Notes: a model not told the origin generated them from the sequence alone. DNA of 64,000 bases from an uncultured Lachnospiraceae bacterium (GCA_910579685.1 CAJTVN010000022.1:1-64000); one strand, 5' to 3'; positions 50,081 through 59,466 are shown, counted from the stretch's first letter. Program-made: numbers and translations.

Positions 50081-51766
50081 ATGGAATATCTTATTTTTGC
50101 TGCAGTAATGCTTATTTTCGTACTGGCACTCATGATAAAGGGATATCTGGATTATAAGAGAGAGCAGAAGGACTTTATCCGGAAATTATACAGCGATTAC
50201 GGCGCTTTGCCGCCCAGAGAGTATAAGCCGGAGCAATATGCGAATATCTCCCGCTACTTTGAAAAGCACAAAGAGGGGTTCTGGATTGATGACATCACCT
50301 GGAATGACCTGAATATGGACGAAGTGTTCAAAAGCCTGAATTACACCTATTCGGCGGCAGGGGAGGAGTATTTATATTATGCGCTGCGCACGCCCCTTAT
50401 GGATGTGCGGGAGCTTGAAAAACGGGAAGAGCTCATTGAATTTTTCCGCACCCATGCGGATGAGAGAGTGTCCTGCCAGTATCTTTTTTCCCGTCTGGGC
50501 GGGACGGGAAAGTTTTCCATCTATGATTATATTGATTATCTGGATGGCCTGGGTGAGAGGAGTAATTTGGCGCATTATGCGGCAATCGGCGCAGTTGCGC
50601 TCGGAATCGGATCCCTGTTCTATTCCCTTCCCTTCGGGCTTTTGTTTCTGGCGTGTGTTTTTATCGCCAATGTGATCTCTTATTTTAAGGTAAAAAATGA
50701 GATCGATCCCTATATCGTGAGCTTTTCCTATATTTTCCGGCTGAGGGAGATGGCGGAGGGGCTCTGTGGGAAAAAGATCCGTGCGATTGAGGCGGAGACG
50801 GAGATACTGAGGCGCTCTTATAAAGGACTTGGAAGCTTTAAGCGGGGCGCCTATATTCTGATGTCCCCGGCAAGAATGTCCGGGACAGGATCCGGGAATC
50901 TGATTGACATCTTTCTGGATTATCTGCGCATGATTTTTCATCTGGATTTGATTAAATTCAACCATATGCTCTCACAGATGCGCATTCACCGGGAGGATAT
51001 TGATGAAATGCTTGGTATTTTAGGAAAAATTGAGACTATAATCGCAATCGGGGCCTTTCGGGAGGGGTGCGCAGACTTTTGCGTCCCCTTTTTTACCCAA
51101 AAGAAAGCAATCTGTGCAAAAAACGTTTACCATCCGCTGATCGAAAAGCCGGTGAAGAACGATATTTCCGCAGACAGAGGGGTTTTGATCACAGGCTCCA
51201 ATGCCTCCGGGAAATCCACGTTTCTGAAAACCATAGCAATCAACAGTCTGCTGGCCCAGACCATACACACCGCTCTGGCCGACAGCTTCCAGACCGGGCT
51301 GTTCCGGATCTGTTCCTCCATGGCGCTTCGGGACGACATTGTGAGCGGAGACAGCTACTATATGGTGGAGATCAAAGCGCTCAAGCGTATTATGGACGAG
51401 CTGAAAAGGGACGGAAGGCCGGTGCTGTGCTTTGTGGACGAGGTGCTAAGAGGAACCAATACGGTGGAGCGGATTGCGGCTTCCGCCCAGATCCTGGAAA
51501 GTCTTGCCGCAGAAAACTGTCTGTGTTTTGCGGCGACCCACGATATCGAGCTCACACATCTCCTGCAGAGGGATTATAAGAACCATCATTTTGAGGAGGA
51601 GATTCGATATGACGATATCCTGTTCAGCTATAAGATCATGGACGGGCGGGCCGTTACCCGCAATGCCATAAGGCTTCTGGGGATTATGGGGTATGAAGAT
51701 CAGATTGTGCGGAGAGCGGAGAAAATGGCGGAGGATTTTATCGCATGCGGCAGCTGGAAACTTTAG
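50081..51766 (+). CDS. Membrane-anchored MutS-like ATPase
   Basis: 561 residues. The C-terminal third is a MutS ABC-type ATPase: Walker A TGSNASGKSTFLKTIAINSL (~372), DDIVSGDSYYMVEIKALKRI, Walker B VLCFVDEVLRGTNTVERIAA, and H-loop FAATHDIELTHLL. Instead of the mismatch-binding domain the N-terminal part has a membrane anchor (residues ~3-25, FAAVMLIFVLALMIKGYLDY) and two further hydrophobic stretches (~170-210). This architecture (membrane MutS-like) is widespread in Clostridia, with unknown role; mismatch repair is unlikely. It follows the amidohydrolase by 22 bases. Confidence 0.85.
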   Translation: MEYLIFAAVMLIFVLALMIKGYLDYKREQKDFIRKLYSDYGALPPREYKPEQYANISRYFEKHKEGFWIDDITWNDLNMDEVFKSLNYTYSAAGEEYLYYALRTPLMDVRELEKREELIEFFRTHADERVSCQYLFSRLGGTGKFSIYDYIDYLDGLGERSNLAHYAAIGAVALGIGSLFYSLPFGLLFLACVFIANVISYFKVKNEIDPYIVSFSYIFRLREMAEGLCGKKIRAIEAETEILRRSYKGLGSFKRGAYILMSPARMSGTGSGNLIDIFLDYLRMIFHLDLIKFNHMLSQMRIHREDIDEMLGILGKIETIIAIGAFREGCADFCVPFFTQKKAICAKNVYHPLIEKPVKNDISADRGVLITGSNASGKSTFLKTIAINSLLAQTIHTALADSFQTGLFRICSSMALRDDIVSGDSYYMVEIKALKRIMDELKRDGRPVLCFVDEVLRGTNTVERIAASAQILESLAAENCLCFAATHDIELTHLLQRDYKNHHFEEEIRYDDILFSYKIMDGRAVTRNAIRLLGIMGYEDQIVRRAEKMAEDFIACGSWKL

Positions 51767-51843
51767 CTTGCTATTATGTTGACGAATGAGAATCCGAATG
51801 ATATGATTAAAATGATAGTTTTAAGGAAAGGCAAGGTGTAGAT

Positions 51844-52014
51844 ATGGGAAATATAATATTGTTTACCAATACTTTTTTGTCGTACCTGCTGCTTATGGTA
51901 ATCATTGTCGTAATTGCCGGTGTAGCTGTATTCATAGGAATTAAGATGAGGAAAAACAAGGATTCCAAAATACAGACTTCCCAGGCTGGCAGCGAGCAGA
52001 AGGCGGAATCTTAA
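51844..52014 (+). CDS. Small single-pass membrane protein (56 residues)
   Basis: ATG 51844 to TAA 52012-52014, with AAGGCAAGG upstream. One long hydrophobic segment (FLSYLLLMVIIVVIAGVAVF, residues ~10-30) then a basic patch (KMRKNKD) and a polar tail. No family is recognised. Such short membrane proteins often regulate a partner or are stress peptides. It stands alone between the MutS-like gene and the WYL regulator, and is followed by a strong hairpin. Confidence 0.65.
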   Translation: MGNIILFTNTFLSYLLLMVIIVVIAGVAVFIGIKMRKNKDSKIQTSQAGSEQKAES

Positions 52015-52030
52015 GATTGGCATTGTGGAG

Positions 52031-52086
52031 AAAAGGTGTTCATGAAATGTTGCATTCACGGAATGATCCATTTATGAACACTTTTT
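52031..52086 (+). terminator. Long stem-loop with U-run between small membrane protein and WYL regulator
   Basis: AAAAGGTGTTCATGAAATG (52031-52049) pairs with CATTTATGAACACTTTTT (52069-52086), ~17 pairs with one bulged G and one wobble; the 3' arm ends in TTTTT. It fits an intrinsic terminator, with a 19-base loop, 20 bases before the WYL gene. Confidence 0.7.
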
Positions 52087-52106
52087 CTGTTGTCTGGAGA
52101 GTGCAA

Positions 52107-53099
52107 ATGGCAAGATCCTCAAATCAGAAAATGAAGCTGCTGTATCTCATAAAAATACTCAGTGAGAAGACGGACGAAAACCATCGGATGCCGGCCAGGG
52201 ATCTGGTCCGGGAGCTGGAGACTTATGGGATCCGGGCCGAGCGCAAGAGCATTTATGATGATATCGACTGTCTGATTCATTTCGGGTACGACATTGTGAA
52301 TGTAAAGGCGAAGGCAGGAGGCGGCTATTATCTTGCGGGCCGGGAATTCGAGCTGCCGGAACTGAAGCTACTTGTGGATGCGGTGCAGGCCTCCCGTTTT
52401 ATTACCCTCAAAAAGTCAAGGGAACTGATTGGAAAACTCGAAAAACTTGCAGGCCCTTACGAGGCGGGAAAGCTGCAGAGGCAGGTGTTCGTTGCCGGAA
52501 GGGTAAAGGCGGAAAATGAAAGCATTTATTATAACGTGGATGAGATACATAAGGCAATCCAGGAGGATATGCCCATTCTTTTTGTCTATATGGAGTGGAA
52601 CCGGAACAGGGAGCTTCAGCCGAAAAAAGGAGGCGTTCCCTACCGGGTAAGCCCTCTCGCCCTGACCTTCAAGGATGAAAATTATTATCTGATTGCCTAT
52701 GATGAGAACGAAGGAAAGATCAAGCATTTCCGGGTGGATAAGATGAGCGGGATCCGGGGAATCGAGGGACAAAGGCGTTCTCACACCAGCGAGTTTGATG
52801 AGGCGGCGGTGGGCGAGTATGCGGCAAGGAACTTCGGCATGTTTGGAGGAAAAATGCAGACGGTCACGCTCGGTTTGCCAGAGACCATGGTTGGGGTTGT
52901 CATCGACCGGTTCGGGCGTGAGTGCGAAATCCGGACAGCGAGGGAGGGCTTTGTCAGTGTCCGGGTAAAGGTGGCTGTCAGCAGTCAGTTTTACGGATGG
53001 CTTGCAGGGCTTGGAAGCGGCGTAAGGCTTCTTTCTCCCGGGAGCGTAAGGGAAAATTATATCAGGCATTTGGAAGCTGTTATTCAGAATAATCGTTAG
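52107..53099 (+). CDS. WYL-domain transcriptional regulator
   Basis: 330 residues. N-terminal HTH_11 (KMKLLYLIKILSEKTDENHR, residues 8-27, and ERKSIYDDIDCLIHFGYDIV), central WYL domain (~140-215: YRVSPLALTFKDENYYLIAY with the variant YLI instead of WYL, and KHFRVDKMSGI), and the WCX-type C-terminal region. WYL proteins bind nucleic acid or nucleotide ligands and often control DNA-damage or defence genes. ATG 52107 follows GGAGAG. It sits upstream of nrdD but is separated by that gene's own promoter. Confidence 0.88.
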   Translation: MARSSNQKMKLLYLIKILSEKTDENHRMPARDLVRELETYGIRAERKSIYDDIDCLIHFGYDIVNVKAKAGGGYYLAGREFELPELKLLVDAVQASRFITLKKSRELIGKLEKLAGPYEAGKLQRQVFVAGRVKAENESIYYNVDEIHKAIQEDMPILFVYMEWNRNRELQPKKGGVPYRVSPLALTFKDENYYLIAYDENEGKIKHFRVDKMSGIRGIEGQRRSHTSEFDEAAVGEYAARNFGMFGGKMQTVTLGLPETMVGVVIDRFGRECEIRTAREGFVSVRVKVAVSSQFYGWLAGLGSGVRLLSPGSVRENYIRHLEAVIQNNR

Positions 53100-53156
53100 G
53101 AAGGCGTGTGGAGAGGATGAAGCTGCAGGCGGCGGAGAGGATGAAGGAGTACGAGG

Positions 53157-53185
53157 TTGACAGCGGGGAAGGGATTGATTATACT
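53157..53185 (+). promoter_or_regulatory. Consensus sigma-A promoter of nrdD
   Basis: TTGACA (53157-53162), a 17-base spacer and TATACT (53180-53185): near-consensus. The expected start of transcription is about 53192. Confidence 0.8.
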
Positions 53186-53223
53186 AATAATCACTACCAG
53201 ATATAGATATATTCAAATTGCTA

Positions 53224-53239
53224 TCACAAGATATTGTGT
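53224..53239 (+). promoter_or_regulatory. NrdR box
   Basis: TCACAAGATATTGTGT (53224-53239) matches 14 of 16 positions of the NrdR consensus acaCwAtATaTwGtgt, and the core CACAA-GATA-TTGTG is palindromic. It lies in the leader, 30 bases after the predicted start and 30 before the nrdD start. NrdR usually binds two boxes one helical-turn multiple apart; a degenerate second site near 53191-53206 is possible but weak. Confidence 0.75.
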
Positions 53240-53269
53240 TTTTGAAAAGAAAGGAGCAGAGATATTCTT

Positions 53270-55435
53270 ATGGAGAAGGATTCTGAATACGGTGCTGTGT
53301 ACAGGCCGGTCAAAGAGGTTAAGGTCGTAAAAAAAGACGGGAGCCTGGAAGGCTTTAATGTTCAGAAGGTGATTGATGCGGTGGGAAAGAGCGCATACAG
53401 GGCCCTGACCAAATTTACGGAGGAAGAAAAGCGGCATATCTGCCAGTATGTGGTGGACAAGGTAAATGAGCTGGAACAGGACAGGATTCCCATTCCCATT
53501 ATGCACAATATTGTGGAGAGCGCACTGGAGGAGGTCAAGCCCATTGTTGCGAAGAGCTACCGCGACTACCGGAATTACAAGCAGGATTTCGTGCGGATGA
53601 TGGACGACGTCTACAAAAAAAGTCAGTCCATCATGTATGTGGGCGACAAGGAAAACGCCAACACGGACAGCGCCCTTGTCTCCACCAAGAGAAGCCTGAT
53701 TTTCAATCAGTTTAACAAGGAGCTGTATCAGAAGTTCTTTATGACCACGGAGGAGATCCAGGCCTGCCGCGACGGCTATATTTATGTGCATGACATGTCG
53801 GCAAGGCGGGATACCATGAACTGCTGTCTGTTTGACGTATCCAGCGTCCTTACAGGCGGATTTGAGATGGGAAATATCTGGTACAACGAGCCCAAGACCC
53901 TGGATGTGGCTTTTGACGTGATCGGCGACATTGTCTTAAGTGCGGCGAGCCAGCAGTACGGCGGCTTTACGGTGCCGGAGGTTGACAAGATCCTGGAGCC
54001 CTATGCGGAAAAAACCTACAAAAGAAGTCTGGAGAAATACGCAAGGCTTGGAATCGATCCCGAGAAGGCTCAGGACGAAGCGCTTGCGGATGTGGAGCGT
54101 GAGTTTGAACAGGGCTTTCAGGGATGGGAATACAAGTTCAACACCGTGGCATCAAGCCGCGGGGATTATCCCTTTATCACGGTGACGGCGGGAATCGGAA
54201 CCGGACGCTTTGCAAGGCTTGCCACTATCTCCCTTTTGAACGTGCGAAGGAAGGGGCAGGGAAAGAAGGAGTGCAAAAAGCCGGTTTTGTTCCCCAAAAT
54301 TGTATTTTTGTATGACGAGAAGCTTCATGGCCCGGGAGGGGAGCTTGAGGATGTCTTTGAGGCCGGGGTTAAATGTTCGGCAAAGACCATGTACCCGGAC
54401 TGGCTGTCCCTGACGGGGAAAGGCTATATTGCAAGTATGTACAAGCAGTACGGAAAGGTGATCTCCCCTATGGGATGCCGCGCCTTTCTCTCCCCCTGGT
54501 ATGAGAGGGGCGGGATGCATCCGGCGGACGACAAGGATGCGCCCGTGTTTGTGGGCCGTTTCAATGTCGGCGCCGTTTCCCTGCATCTGCCCATGATTCT
54601 GGCAAAGTCGAGGCAGGAGAGCCGTGATTTTTACGAGGTGCTTGACTATTATCTGAATCTGATCCGTCAGCTTCACATCAGAACCTATGCGTATCTGGGA
54701 GAGATGCGGGCGTCGACCAATCCGCTGGCCTACTGCGAGGGCGGATTCCTCGGAGGGCGTCTTGCTCTCACTGACAAAATCAAGCCCATCCTTAAATCCG
54801 CTACGGCCAGCTTCGGAATTACGGCCTTTAACGAGCTGCAGGAGCTCTATAACGGAAAGTCCCTGGTGGAGGACGGCGCATTTGCCCTGGAGGTGCTGGA
54901 ACACATCAATGCGAAGATCAGCGAGTTCAAGGAGGAGGACGGCAACCTTTATGCCATTTATGGGACGCCGGCTGAGAGTCTGTGCGGCCTGCAGGTAAAG
55001 CAGTTCCGTGCGAAATACGGGATCGTGGAGGGTGTTTCTGACCGGGAATATGTCTCCAACAGCTTTCACTGTCATGTCACGGAGGATATCACCCCCATTG
55101 AGAAGCAGGATCTGGAATACCGCTTCTGGGAGCTCAGCAACGGCGGGAAGATTCAGTATGTGAAGTACCCCATTGACTATAATCTGGAGGCCATCAAGAC
55201 ATTAATCCGCCGGGCAATGGATATGGGATTTTATGAGGGCGTGAATCTTTCCCTGGCTTACTGCGACGACTGCGGGCACCAGGAGCTGGAGATGGATGTG
55301 TGCCCGGTCTGCGGAAGCAAGAACCTGACGAAGATTGACCGGATGAACGGTTATCTTTCCTATTCCAGAGTTCACGGGGATACCAGGCTGAACGAAGCGA
55401 AAATGGCAGAGATTGCAGAAAGGAAGAGTATGTAG
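53270..55435 (+). CDS. nrdD: Anaerobic ribonucleoside-triphosphate reductase (class III)
   Basis: Reduces NTPs to dNTPs using a glycyl radical. 721 residues. The N-terminal ATP-cone (~16-105: VVKKDGSLEGFNVQKVIDAV) is the allosteric site; the body has NCCLFDVSS and CFP-type cysteines; the zinc site near the C-terminus is CDDCGHQELEMDVCPVCGSK; the radical-bearing Gly694 is in DRMNGYLSYSR. ATG 53270; AAAGGAG is 14 bases upstream. Cotranscribed with nrdG and dut. Controlled by the NrdR box above. Confidence 0.97.
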   Translation: MEKDSEYGAVYRPVKEVKVVKKDGSLEGFNVQKVIDAVGKSAYRALTKFTEEEKRHICQYVVDKVNELEQDRIPIPIMHNIVESALEEVKPIVAKSYRDYRNYKQDFVRMMDDVYKKSQSIMYVGDKENANTDSALVSTKRSLIFNQFNKELYQKFFMTTEEIQACRDGYIYVHDMSARRDTMNCCLFDVSSVLTGGFEMGNIWYNEPKTLDVAFDVIGDIVLSAASQQYGGFTVPEVDKILEPYAEKTYKRSLEKYARLGIDPEKAQDEALADVEREFEQGFQGWEYKFNTVASSRGDYPFITVTAGIGTGRFARLATISLLNVRRKGQGKKECKKPVLFPKIVFLYDEKLHGPGGELEDVFEAGVKCSAKTMYPDWLSLTGKGYIASMYKQYGKVISPMGCRAFLSPWYERGGMHPADDKDAPVFVGRFNVGAVSLHLPMILAKSRQESRDFYEVLDYYLNLIRQLHIRTYAYLGEMRASTNPLAYCEGGFLGGRLALTDKIKPILKSATASFGITAFNELQELYNGKSLVEDGAFALEVLEHINAKISEFKEEDGNLYAIYGTPAESLCGLQVKQFRAKYGIVEGVSDREYVSNSFHCHVTEDITPIEKQDLEYRFWELSNGGKIQYVKYPIDYNLEAIKTLIRRAMDMGFYEGVNLSLAYCDDCGHQELEMDVCPVCGSKNLTKIDRMNGYLSYSRVHGDTRLNEAKMAEIAERKSM

Positions 55436-55436
55436 T

Positions 55437-55973
55437 GTGAGATACCACAATATAACAAAGGACGATATGCTCAACGGCGATGGACTGCGGGTGGTACTCT
55501 GGGTCGCGGGCTGTTCCCACTGCTGCAGGGAATGTCAGAATCCTGTGACATGGGATCCGGATGGCGGTCTCTTCTTTGATGAAAAAGCAAAAGAAGAAAT
55601 TTTTTTCCAGCTGGACAAACCCTATATCTCCGGAATCACTTTCTCGGGAGGCGATCCCATGCACTCCGCCAACCGCCCAACGGTGAGAAGCCTGATGGCA
55701 CAGATCCGGCAGAGATACCCGGACAAGACGATCTGGATGTATACGGGTGATGTCTGGGAGAATGTCAGAGGAGATTCCATTATGCGGTATGTGGACGTGC
55801 TTGTGGACGGGGAATTTCAGGTGGACAAAAAGGACGCACAGCTTCTCTGGAAAGGGAGCAGCAACCAGCGGGTGATTGACGTACAGCGCTCCCTGGCTCT
55901 TCCTCAGGGAGCGGAGCCTGTGTTGCATTGCGGAGATTATTCGGAAGGATGGGTAAAAGGATGGAAACAATAA
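55437..55973 (+). CDS. nrdG: Anaerobic NTP reductase activating protein
   Basis: A radical-SAM enzyme that installs the glycyl radical on NrdD. 178 residues; the [4Fe-4S] cluster motif CxxxCxxC is in [12 protein letters not shown], followed by [20 protein letters not shown]. The start is GTG 55437, one base after the nrdD stop, with GGAAGAG upstream. Its 3' end overlaps dut by 13 bases. Confidence 0.95.
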   Translation: MRYHNITKDDMLNGDGLRVVLWVAGCSHCCRECQNPVTWDPDGGLFFDEKAKEEIFFQLDKPYISGITFSGGDPMHSANRPTVRSLMAQIRQRYPDKTIWMYTGDVWENVRGDSIMRYVDVLVDGEFQVDKKDAQLLWKGSSNQRVIDVQRSLALPQGAEPVLHCGDYSEGWVKGWKQ

Positions 55974-56395
55974 GAATTAAATATTTTACGGACAAAATCG
56001 AAAAACTGACTTATATAGACGGAAAATCCGACTGGATCGATCTTCGTGCGGCACAGGACGTGGATTTGAAGCAGGGGGAGTTCAAACTGATTCCGCTGGG
56101 AGTGGCAATGGAACTGCCAAAAGGATATGAGGCGCATATTGTTCCGAGAAGTTCCACCTTCAAAAATTTCGGCATTATCCAGGTAAATCACCAGGGAGTG
56201 GTTGACTGCTCCTACTGCGGGGATAACGACCAGTGGTTTATGCCGGCCCTTGCCATGCGGGATACCCATATTGCGTGCAATGACAGGATCTGCCAGTTCC
56301 GCATTGTGGAGAACCAGCCGAAAATTGAGTTTCGGGAAGTGGAGACTCTCGGCCATGCGGACCGGGGCGGATTCGGAAGCACCGGAAAGCAATAA
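55961..56395 (+). CDS. dut: dUTP diphosphatase
   Basis: Hydrolyses dUTP to dUMP, keeping uracil out of DNA. The five trimeric dUTPase motifs are visible: [41 protein letters not shown] and RGGFGSTGK (C-terminal arm). 144 residues from ATG 55961, which lies inside nrdG; the coupling puts dUTP clean-up with dNTP synthesis. Confidence 0.92.
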   Translation: METIRIKYFTDKIEKLTYIDGKSDWIDLRAAQDVDLKQGEFKLIPLGVAMELPKGYEAHIVPRSSTFKNFGIIQVNHQGVVDCSYCGDNDQWFMPALAMRDTHIACNDRICQFRIVENQPKIEFREVETLGHADRGGFGSTGKQ

Positions 56396-56408
56396 AACCT
56401 TCAAAATC

Positions 56409-56439
56409 TGAATAAAAAAGCTTCTTTTACCACATAATG
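56409..56439 (+). promoter_or_regulatory. Sigma-G-like promoter of the spoVAF-type gene
   Basis: TGAATA (56409-56414), 18 bases, CATAATG (56433-56439): close to the forespore sigma-G consensus (TGMATA, CATNNTA). The expected transcription start, ~56446, falls in the loop of the stem-loop described separately. Confidence 0.55.
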
Positions 56440-56476
56440 GTTACAGATGATTATGTGAATGGAAGGAGCTTTTTTT
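56414..56476 (+). terminator. Stem-loop: terminator with embedded ribosome-binding site
   Basis: AAAAAAGCTTCTT (56414-56426) pairs with AAGGAGCTTTTTT (56463-56475; one wobble) and an inner stem CACATAAT (56431-56438) pairs with ATTATGTG (56450-56457), loop GGTTACAGATG. It ends in seven T's directly before ATG 56477. The 3' arm contains AAGGAG, the ribosome-binding site of the spoVAF-type gene. Confidence 0.75.
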
Positions 56477-57925
56477 ATGGATATAAATCAATCAAAAAAC
56501 GTGTCGCAAAGTAATAAGAAGATGGGAAAGAAGCTTTCCGAAAACATGCAGTACTTGAACCGGCTTTTGGAGGTGGAGAAGAGTTTTGACCTTGTATACC
56601 GCGTGATCCAGGTAGGAGGACGGGAAGCATGCATCTATTTTATTGACGGCTTCTGCAAGGATGAGATGATGCAGAAAATGCTGCAGTATTTCATGGATCT
56701 CAAGGAAGAAGAGATGCCGCAGGATGCCCACGAGATGTCGAAGCGATGCATCCCTTATGTGGAGGTGGATCTTCAGGATGAATGGGAGCAGATTGTCTAT
56801 TTTATCATGTCTGGCGTATTTGCGCTGTTTATTGACGGGTTTGAGAAGTGTCTGCTGATCGATTCGAGAACCTATCCGGCAAGAAGCGTCTCCGAACCGG
56901 AGAAGGACAAGGCCCTGAGGGGATCCAAGGACGGGTTTGTGGAAACAATCGTGTTTAACACGGCCCTGATCCGCAGAAGAATCCGCAGCACGCAGCTTCG
57001 AATGGAGCTGTTTCATGCCGGAAACAGCTCCCAGACCGATATTGTCCTGTGCTATATGGAAAACCGGGTGGATCACGCATTTTTGGAAAAGCTGAAGGAG
57101 AGAATCGAGCGGATTCGGGTGGACGCCCTTACCATGAACCAGGAGAGTCTGGCGGAATGCCTTTACAAAAAGAAATGGTACAACCCCTTTCCCAAATTCA
57201 AATTTACGGAACGTCCGGACACTGCCTCCGCACAGATCCTGGAAGGGGACATTGTGATCCTGGTAGATAATTCGCCTTCCGCAATGATAACGCCAACCTC
57301 CATCTTTGACGTGGTAGAGGAGGCTGACGATTATTATTTCCCGCCCATCACGGGAACCTATCTGCGGCTTTCACGGTTTCTGATCGCCATTCTGACTTAT
57401 CTGATGACGCCGACCTTTCTTCTGCTGATGCAGAGGCCCGAATGGATTCCCGCAGGATTTGAATTTATCATGGTAAAGGATCCCACGAATCTTCCTCTGG
57501 TGTGGCAGTTTCTGATCCTGGAACTGGCAATTGACGGCCTGCGGCTCGCTGCGGTAAATACCCCCAACATGCTGAGCACGCCGCTTAGTGTCATGGCGGC
57601 TCTTGTACTCGGCGAGTTTTCGGTCAACAGCGGATGGTTTAATTCCGAGGTAATGCTGTATATGGCGTTTGTGGCCATATCAAATTACACGCAGGCAAGC
57701 TATGAGCTTGGATACGCCATTAAATTTATGAGGATCATCAATCTGATTCTGACAGCGGCCTTCGGCCTGTGGGGTTACCTTGCGGCAATACTGATTATGG
57801 TAGCCGCCGTGGTGTCGAACAAAACCATTTCCGGAAAAAGCTATGTGTATCCGCTGCTGCCTCTCAATCTGAAACAGCTTTCCAAGAGGTTTATCCGCTA
57901 CAGGCTTCCGGGCGCACGCGAATAA
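56477..57925 (+). CDS. spoVAF: Spore germination protein, GerA/SpoVAF family
   Basis: 482 residues, with a soluble N-terminal half (~1-280) and about five membrane segments (LSRFLIAILTYLMTPTFLLL, LPLVWQFLILELAIDGLRLA, TPLSVMAALVLGEFS, MRIINLILTAAFGLWGYLAA). Phrases TPTSIFDVVEEADDYYFPP and GTYLRLSRF are hallmarks of the GerA A-subunit family; SpoVAF is a member encoded near spoVA and linked to release of dipicolinate. AAGGAG is 8-10 bases before ATG 56477, itself inside a stem. No gerB/gerC or spoVA genes follow, so it is a solitary copy. Confidence 0.85.
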   Translation: MDINQSKNVSQSNKKMGKKLSENMQYLNRLLEVEKSFDLVYRVIQVGGREACIYFIDGFCKDEMMQKMLQYFMDLKEEEMPQDAHEMSKRCIPYVEVDLQDEWEQIVYFIMSGVFALFIDGFEKCLLIDSRTYPARSVSEPEKDKALRGSKDGFVETIVFNTALIRRRIRSTQLRMELFHAGNSSQTDIVLCYMENRVDHAFLEKLKERIERIRVDALTMNQESLAECLYKKKWYNPFPKFKFTERPDTASAQILEGDIVILVDNSPSAMITPTSIFDVVEEADDYYFPPITGTYLRLSRFLIAILTYLMTPTFLLLMQRPEWIPAGFEFIMVKDPTNLPLVWQFLILELAIDGLRLAAVNTPNMLSTPLSVMAALVLGEFSVNSGWFNSEVMLYMAFVAISNYTQASYELGYAIKFMRIINLILTAAFGLWGYLAAILIMVAAVVSNKTISGKSYVYPLLPLNLKQLSKRFIRYRLPGARE

Positions 57926-57934
57926 AGGCCGGAG

Positions 57935-59296
57935 TTATTGCTCCGTAAACTGGAGAATCCGCTCCATGTCGGAAATTAATTCCCTTGAATAGATCTCCGC
58001 TTCCCGGTAGATCTGTTCCGCCATGGAATAATCCCCGGCGTTTAAAGCGTTGATTGCGTCTGCGCCGTACTTGTGAAAGCGTTTGTGCTTGGCGCCAAGA
58101 TTGTTCCAGATCGGCACAACATCCGGGATATCCGGCGTCATGGCATAATAAAAATGGCCAAATCCGCATTTGGCGGAATCCAGCTGCAGGGGGGATATGG
58201 TTTTATTGTCCACCATCTTTTGGAGATTTTCGAGCCATGTGCGGTGGGCCGTGATAGCGGTGCGCATATAACCGGCAAATTCTTCATTCTCCAGATGGAA
58301 GAAAGCGTCCTTTGTCATGCCGCCCATCTGCTTTACTGCGTTATCCAGCGTTTTTTCGATTTCGATTACAGGCTCAGCCGCCTTTTTCAGTTCCCCGCCG
58401 ACCTGGCGCATAAAATTGGTGCTGTCCATCAGCTGATTTTCCATTTCCGTCATAGAACTGCTGATCTCCTGGCTGACAGCGGCGATAGAGCTGATGGATT
58501 CGCTGACCTTGGACACATGCTGCTGGTTTTCACTGTTCAGGCTCCAGACATTGCCTATTTTTTCCGTCATGGTTCCAAGGGCCTTAATGGTGTTGGCGGC
58601 GCTACCGGCGCTTTTTTCGGAGGCTGCCTTGATATTGTCCACAAAACTTCCCATACTTCCGGTCAAACTCTGGGTTTCCTCCGCCAGCTTGCGTATTTCT
58701 CCTGCAACCACAGAAAACCCTTTGCCGGCTTCCCCGGCCCTGGACGCTTCGATAGACGCATTGAGGGCGAGAAGATTAGTCTGCATGGATATGGAGCCGA
58801 TACCGGCAATCACCTCGTTCAGACGGCTGATGATGTCTAGCAGATCGTCCATATCCTTTTGCATCGCTTTGGATATTTGAATCGTCTGATCGGAAAGATC
58901 TTTGATTGTGGTAAGTTCATCCTGACTGGTTTCGATCTTTCGATAAACCTCCTCCGTCTCTTCGGAGACCTGAATGATCGTATTCGTCATCGCTTCGTGC
59001 TGGTTGTTTGCCCTGCCCATGGCGGTGCTGCCTGCGGAGCCGAAGATCGCCTCGGTGGCCTTTTCCACGTTGCGGGATATGTCGAGAATTTTTTCGGTCT
59101 GATGGTGCATGGTCAGATCCAGAGAGCTGATTTGCATAACCGCTTTGATATTTTTTTCAAAAATTTCCGCAAATTGCTTTCGGCCTCCAAGCAGCCTTCT
59201 GTAAATGCGGTTCAGTTCCGGATTGCCGGAATAATCCGCCTCTTTTAACTCGGAAACCGCTTTCATGAGAACTGTGTTTTTCTTTCCAATTGCCAT
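57935..59296 (-). CDS. Soluble methyl-accepting chemotaxis protein with CZB domain
   Basis: 453 residues, no membrane segment: cytoplasmic chemoreceptor. The signalling hairpin tip is [20 protein letters not shown] with [20 protein letters not shown] (~190-235). The C-terminal ~120 residues form a chemoreceptor zinc-binding domain: [37 protein letters not shown] give the His-Cys-His-His set. CZB receptors sense zinc or oxidants such as hypochlorous acid. ATG 59296 is preferred as AGGAAAGG lies 8-10 bases upstream; the frame is open to 59461. Convergent with the spoVAF-type gene. A structured leader precedes it. Confidence 0.88.
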   Translation of the reverse strand: MAIGKKNTVLMKAVSELKEADYSGNPELNRIYRRLLGGRKQFAEIFEKNIKAVMQISSLDLTMHHQTEKILDISRNVEKATEAIFGSAGSTAMGRANNQHEAMTNTIIQVSEETEEVYRKIETSQDELTTIKDLSDQTIQISKAMQKDMDDLLDIISRLNEVIAGIGSISMQTNLLALNASIEASRAGEAGKGFSVVAGEIRKLAEETQSLTGSMGSFVDNIKAASEKSAGSAANTIKALGTMTEKIGNVWSLNSENQQHVSKVSESISSIAAVSQEISSSMTEMENQLMDSTNFMRQVGGELKKAAEPVIEIEKTLDNAVKQMGGMTKDAFFHLENEEFAGYMRTAITAHRTWLENLQKMVDNKTISPLQLDSAKCGFGHFYYAMTPDIPDVVPIWNNLGAKHKRFHKYGADAINALNAGDYSMAEQIYREAEIYSRELISDMERILQFTEQ

Positions 59297-59431
59297 ATTT
59301 TTTAACCTTTCCTGAATGGATTTGAATAAGTAATATACCTCTTCATCATAAGAAATTTTGTATGATTTTGCAACTGATATTTTCAAAGAAATTGTAAAAT
59401 CCTGTTCTGTAAATAATTTCCTGCAGAAATC

Positions 59432-59459
59432 GAGCAGGGAAGATTTGTCTTCCCTGCTC
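59432..59459 (-). other. Perfect 12-bp hairpin in the chemoreceptor leader
   Basis: GAGCAGGGAAGA (59432-59443), loop TTTG, TCTTCCCTGCTC (59448-59459). No U-run on either side, so it is probably a structural or stability element of the leader RNA. Confidence 0.7.
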
Positions 59460-59466
59460 ATGCGCC

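Noticed and set aside
53117..53206. 29-residue open frame between the WYL gene and nrdD
   Set aside because: It overlaps the consensus nrdD promoter and runs past the predicted transcription start; codon use is repetitive and no family is recognisable.
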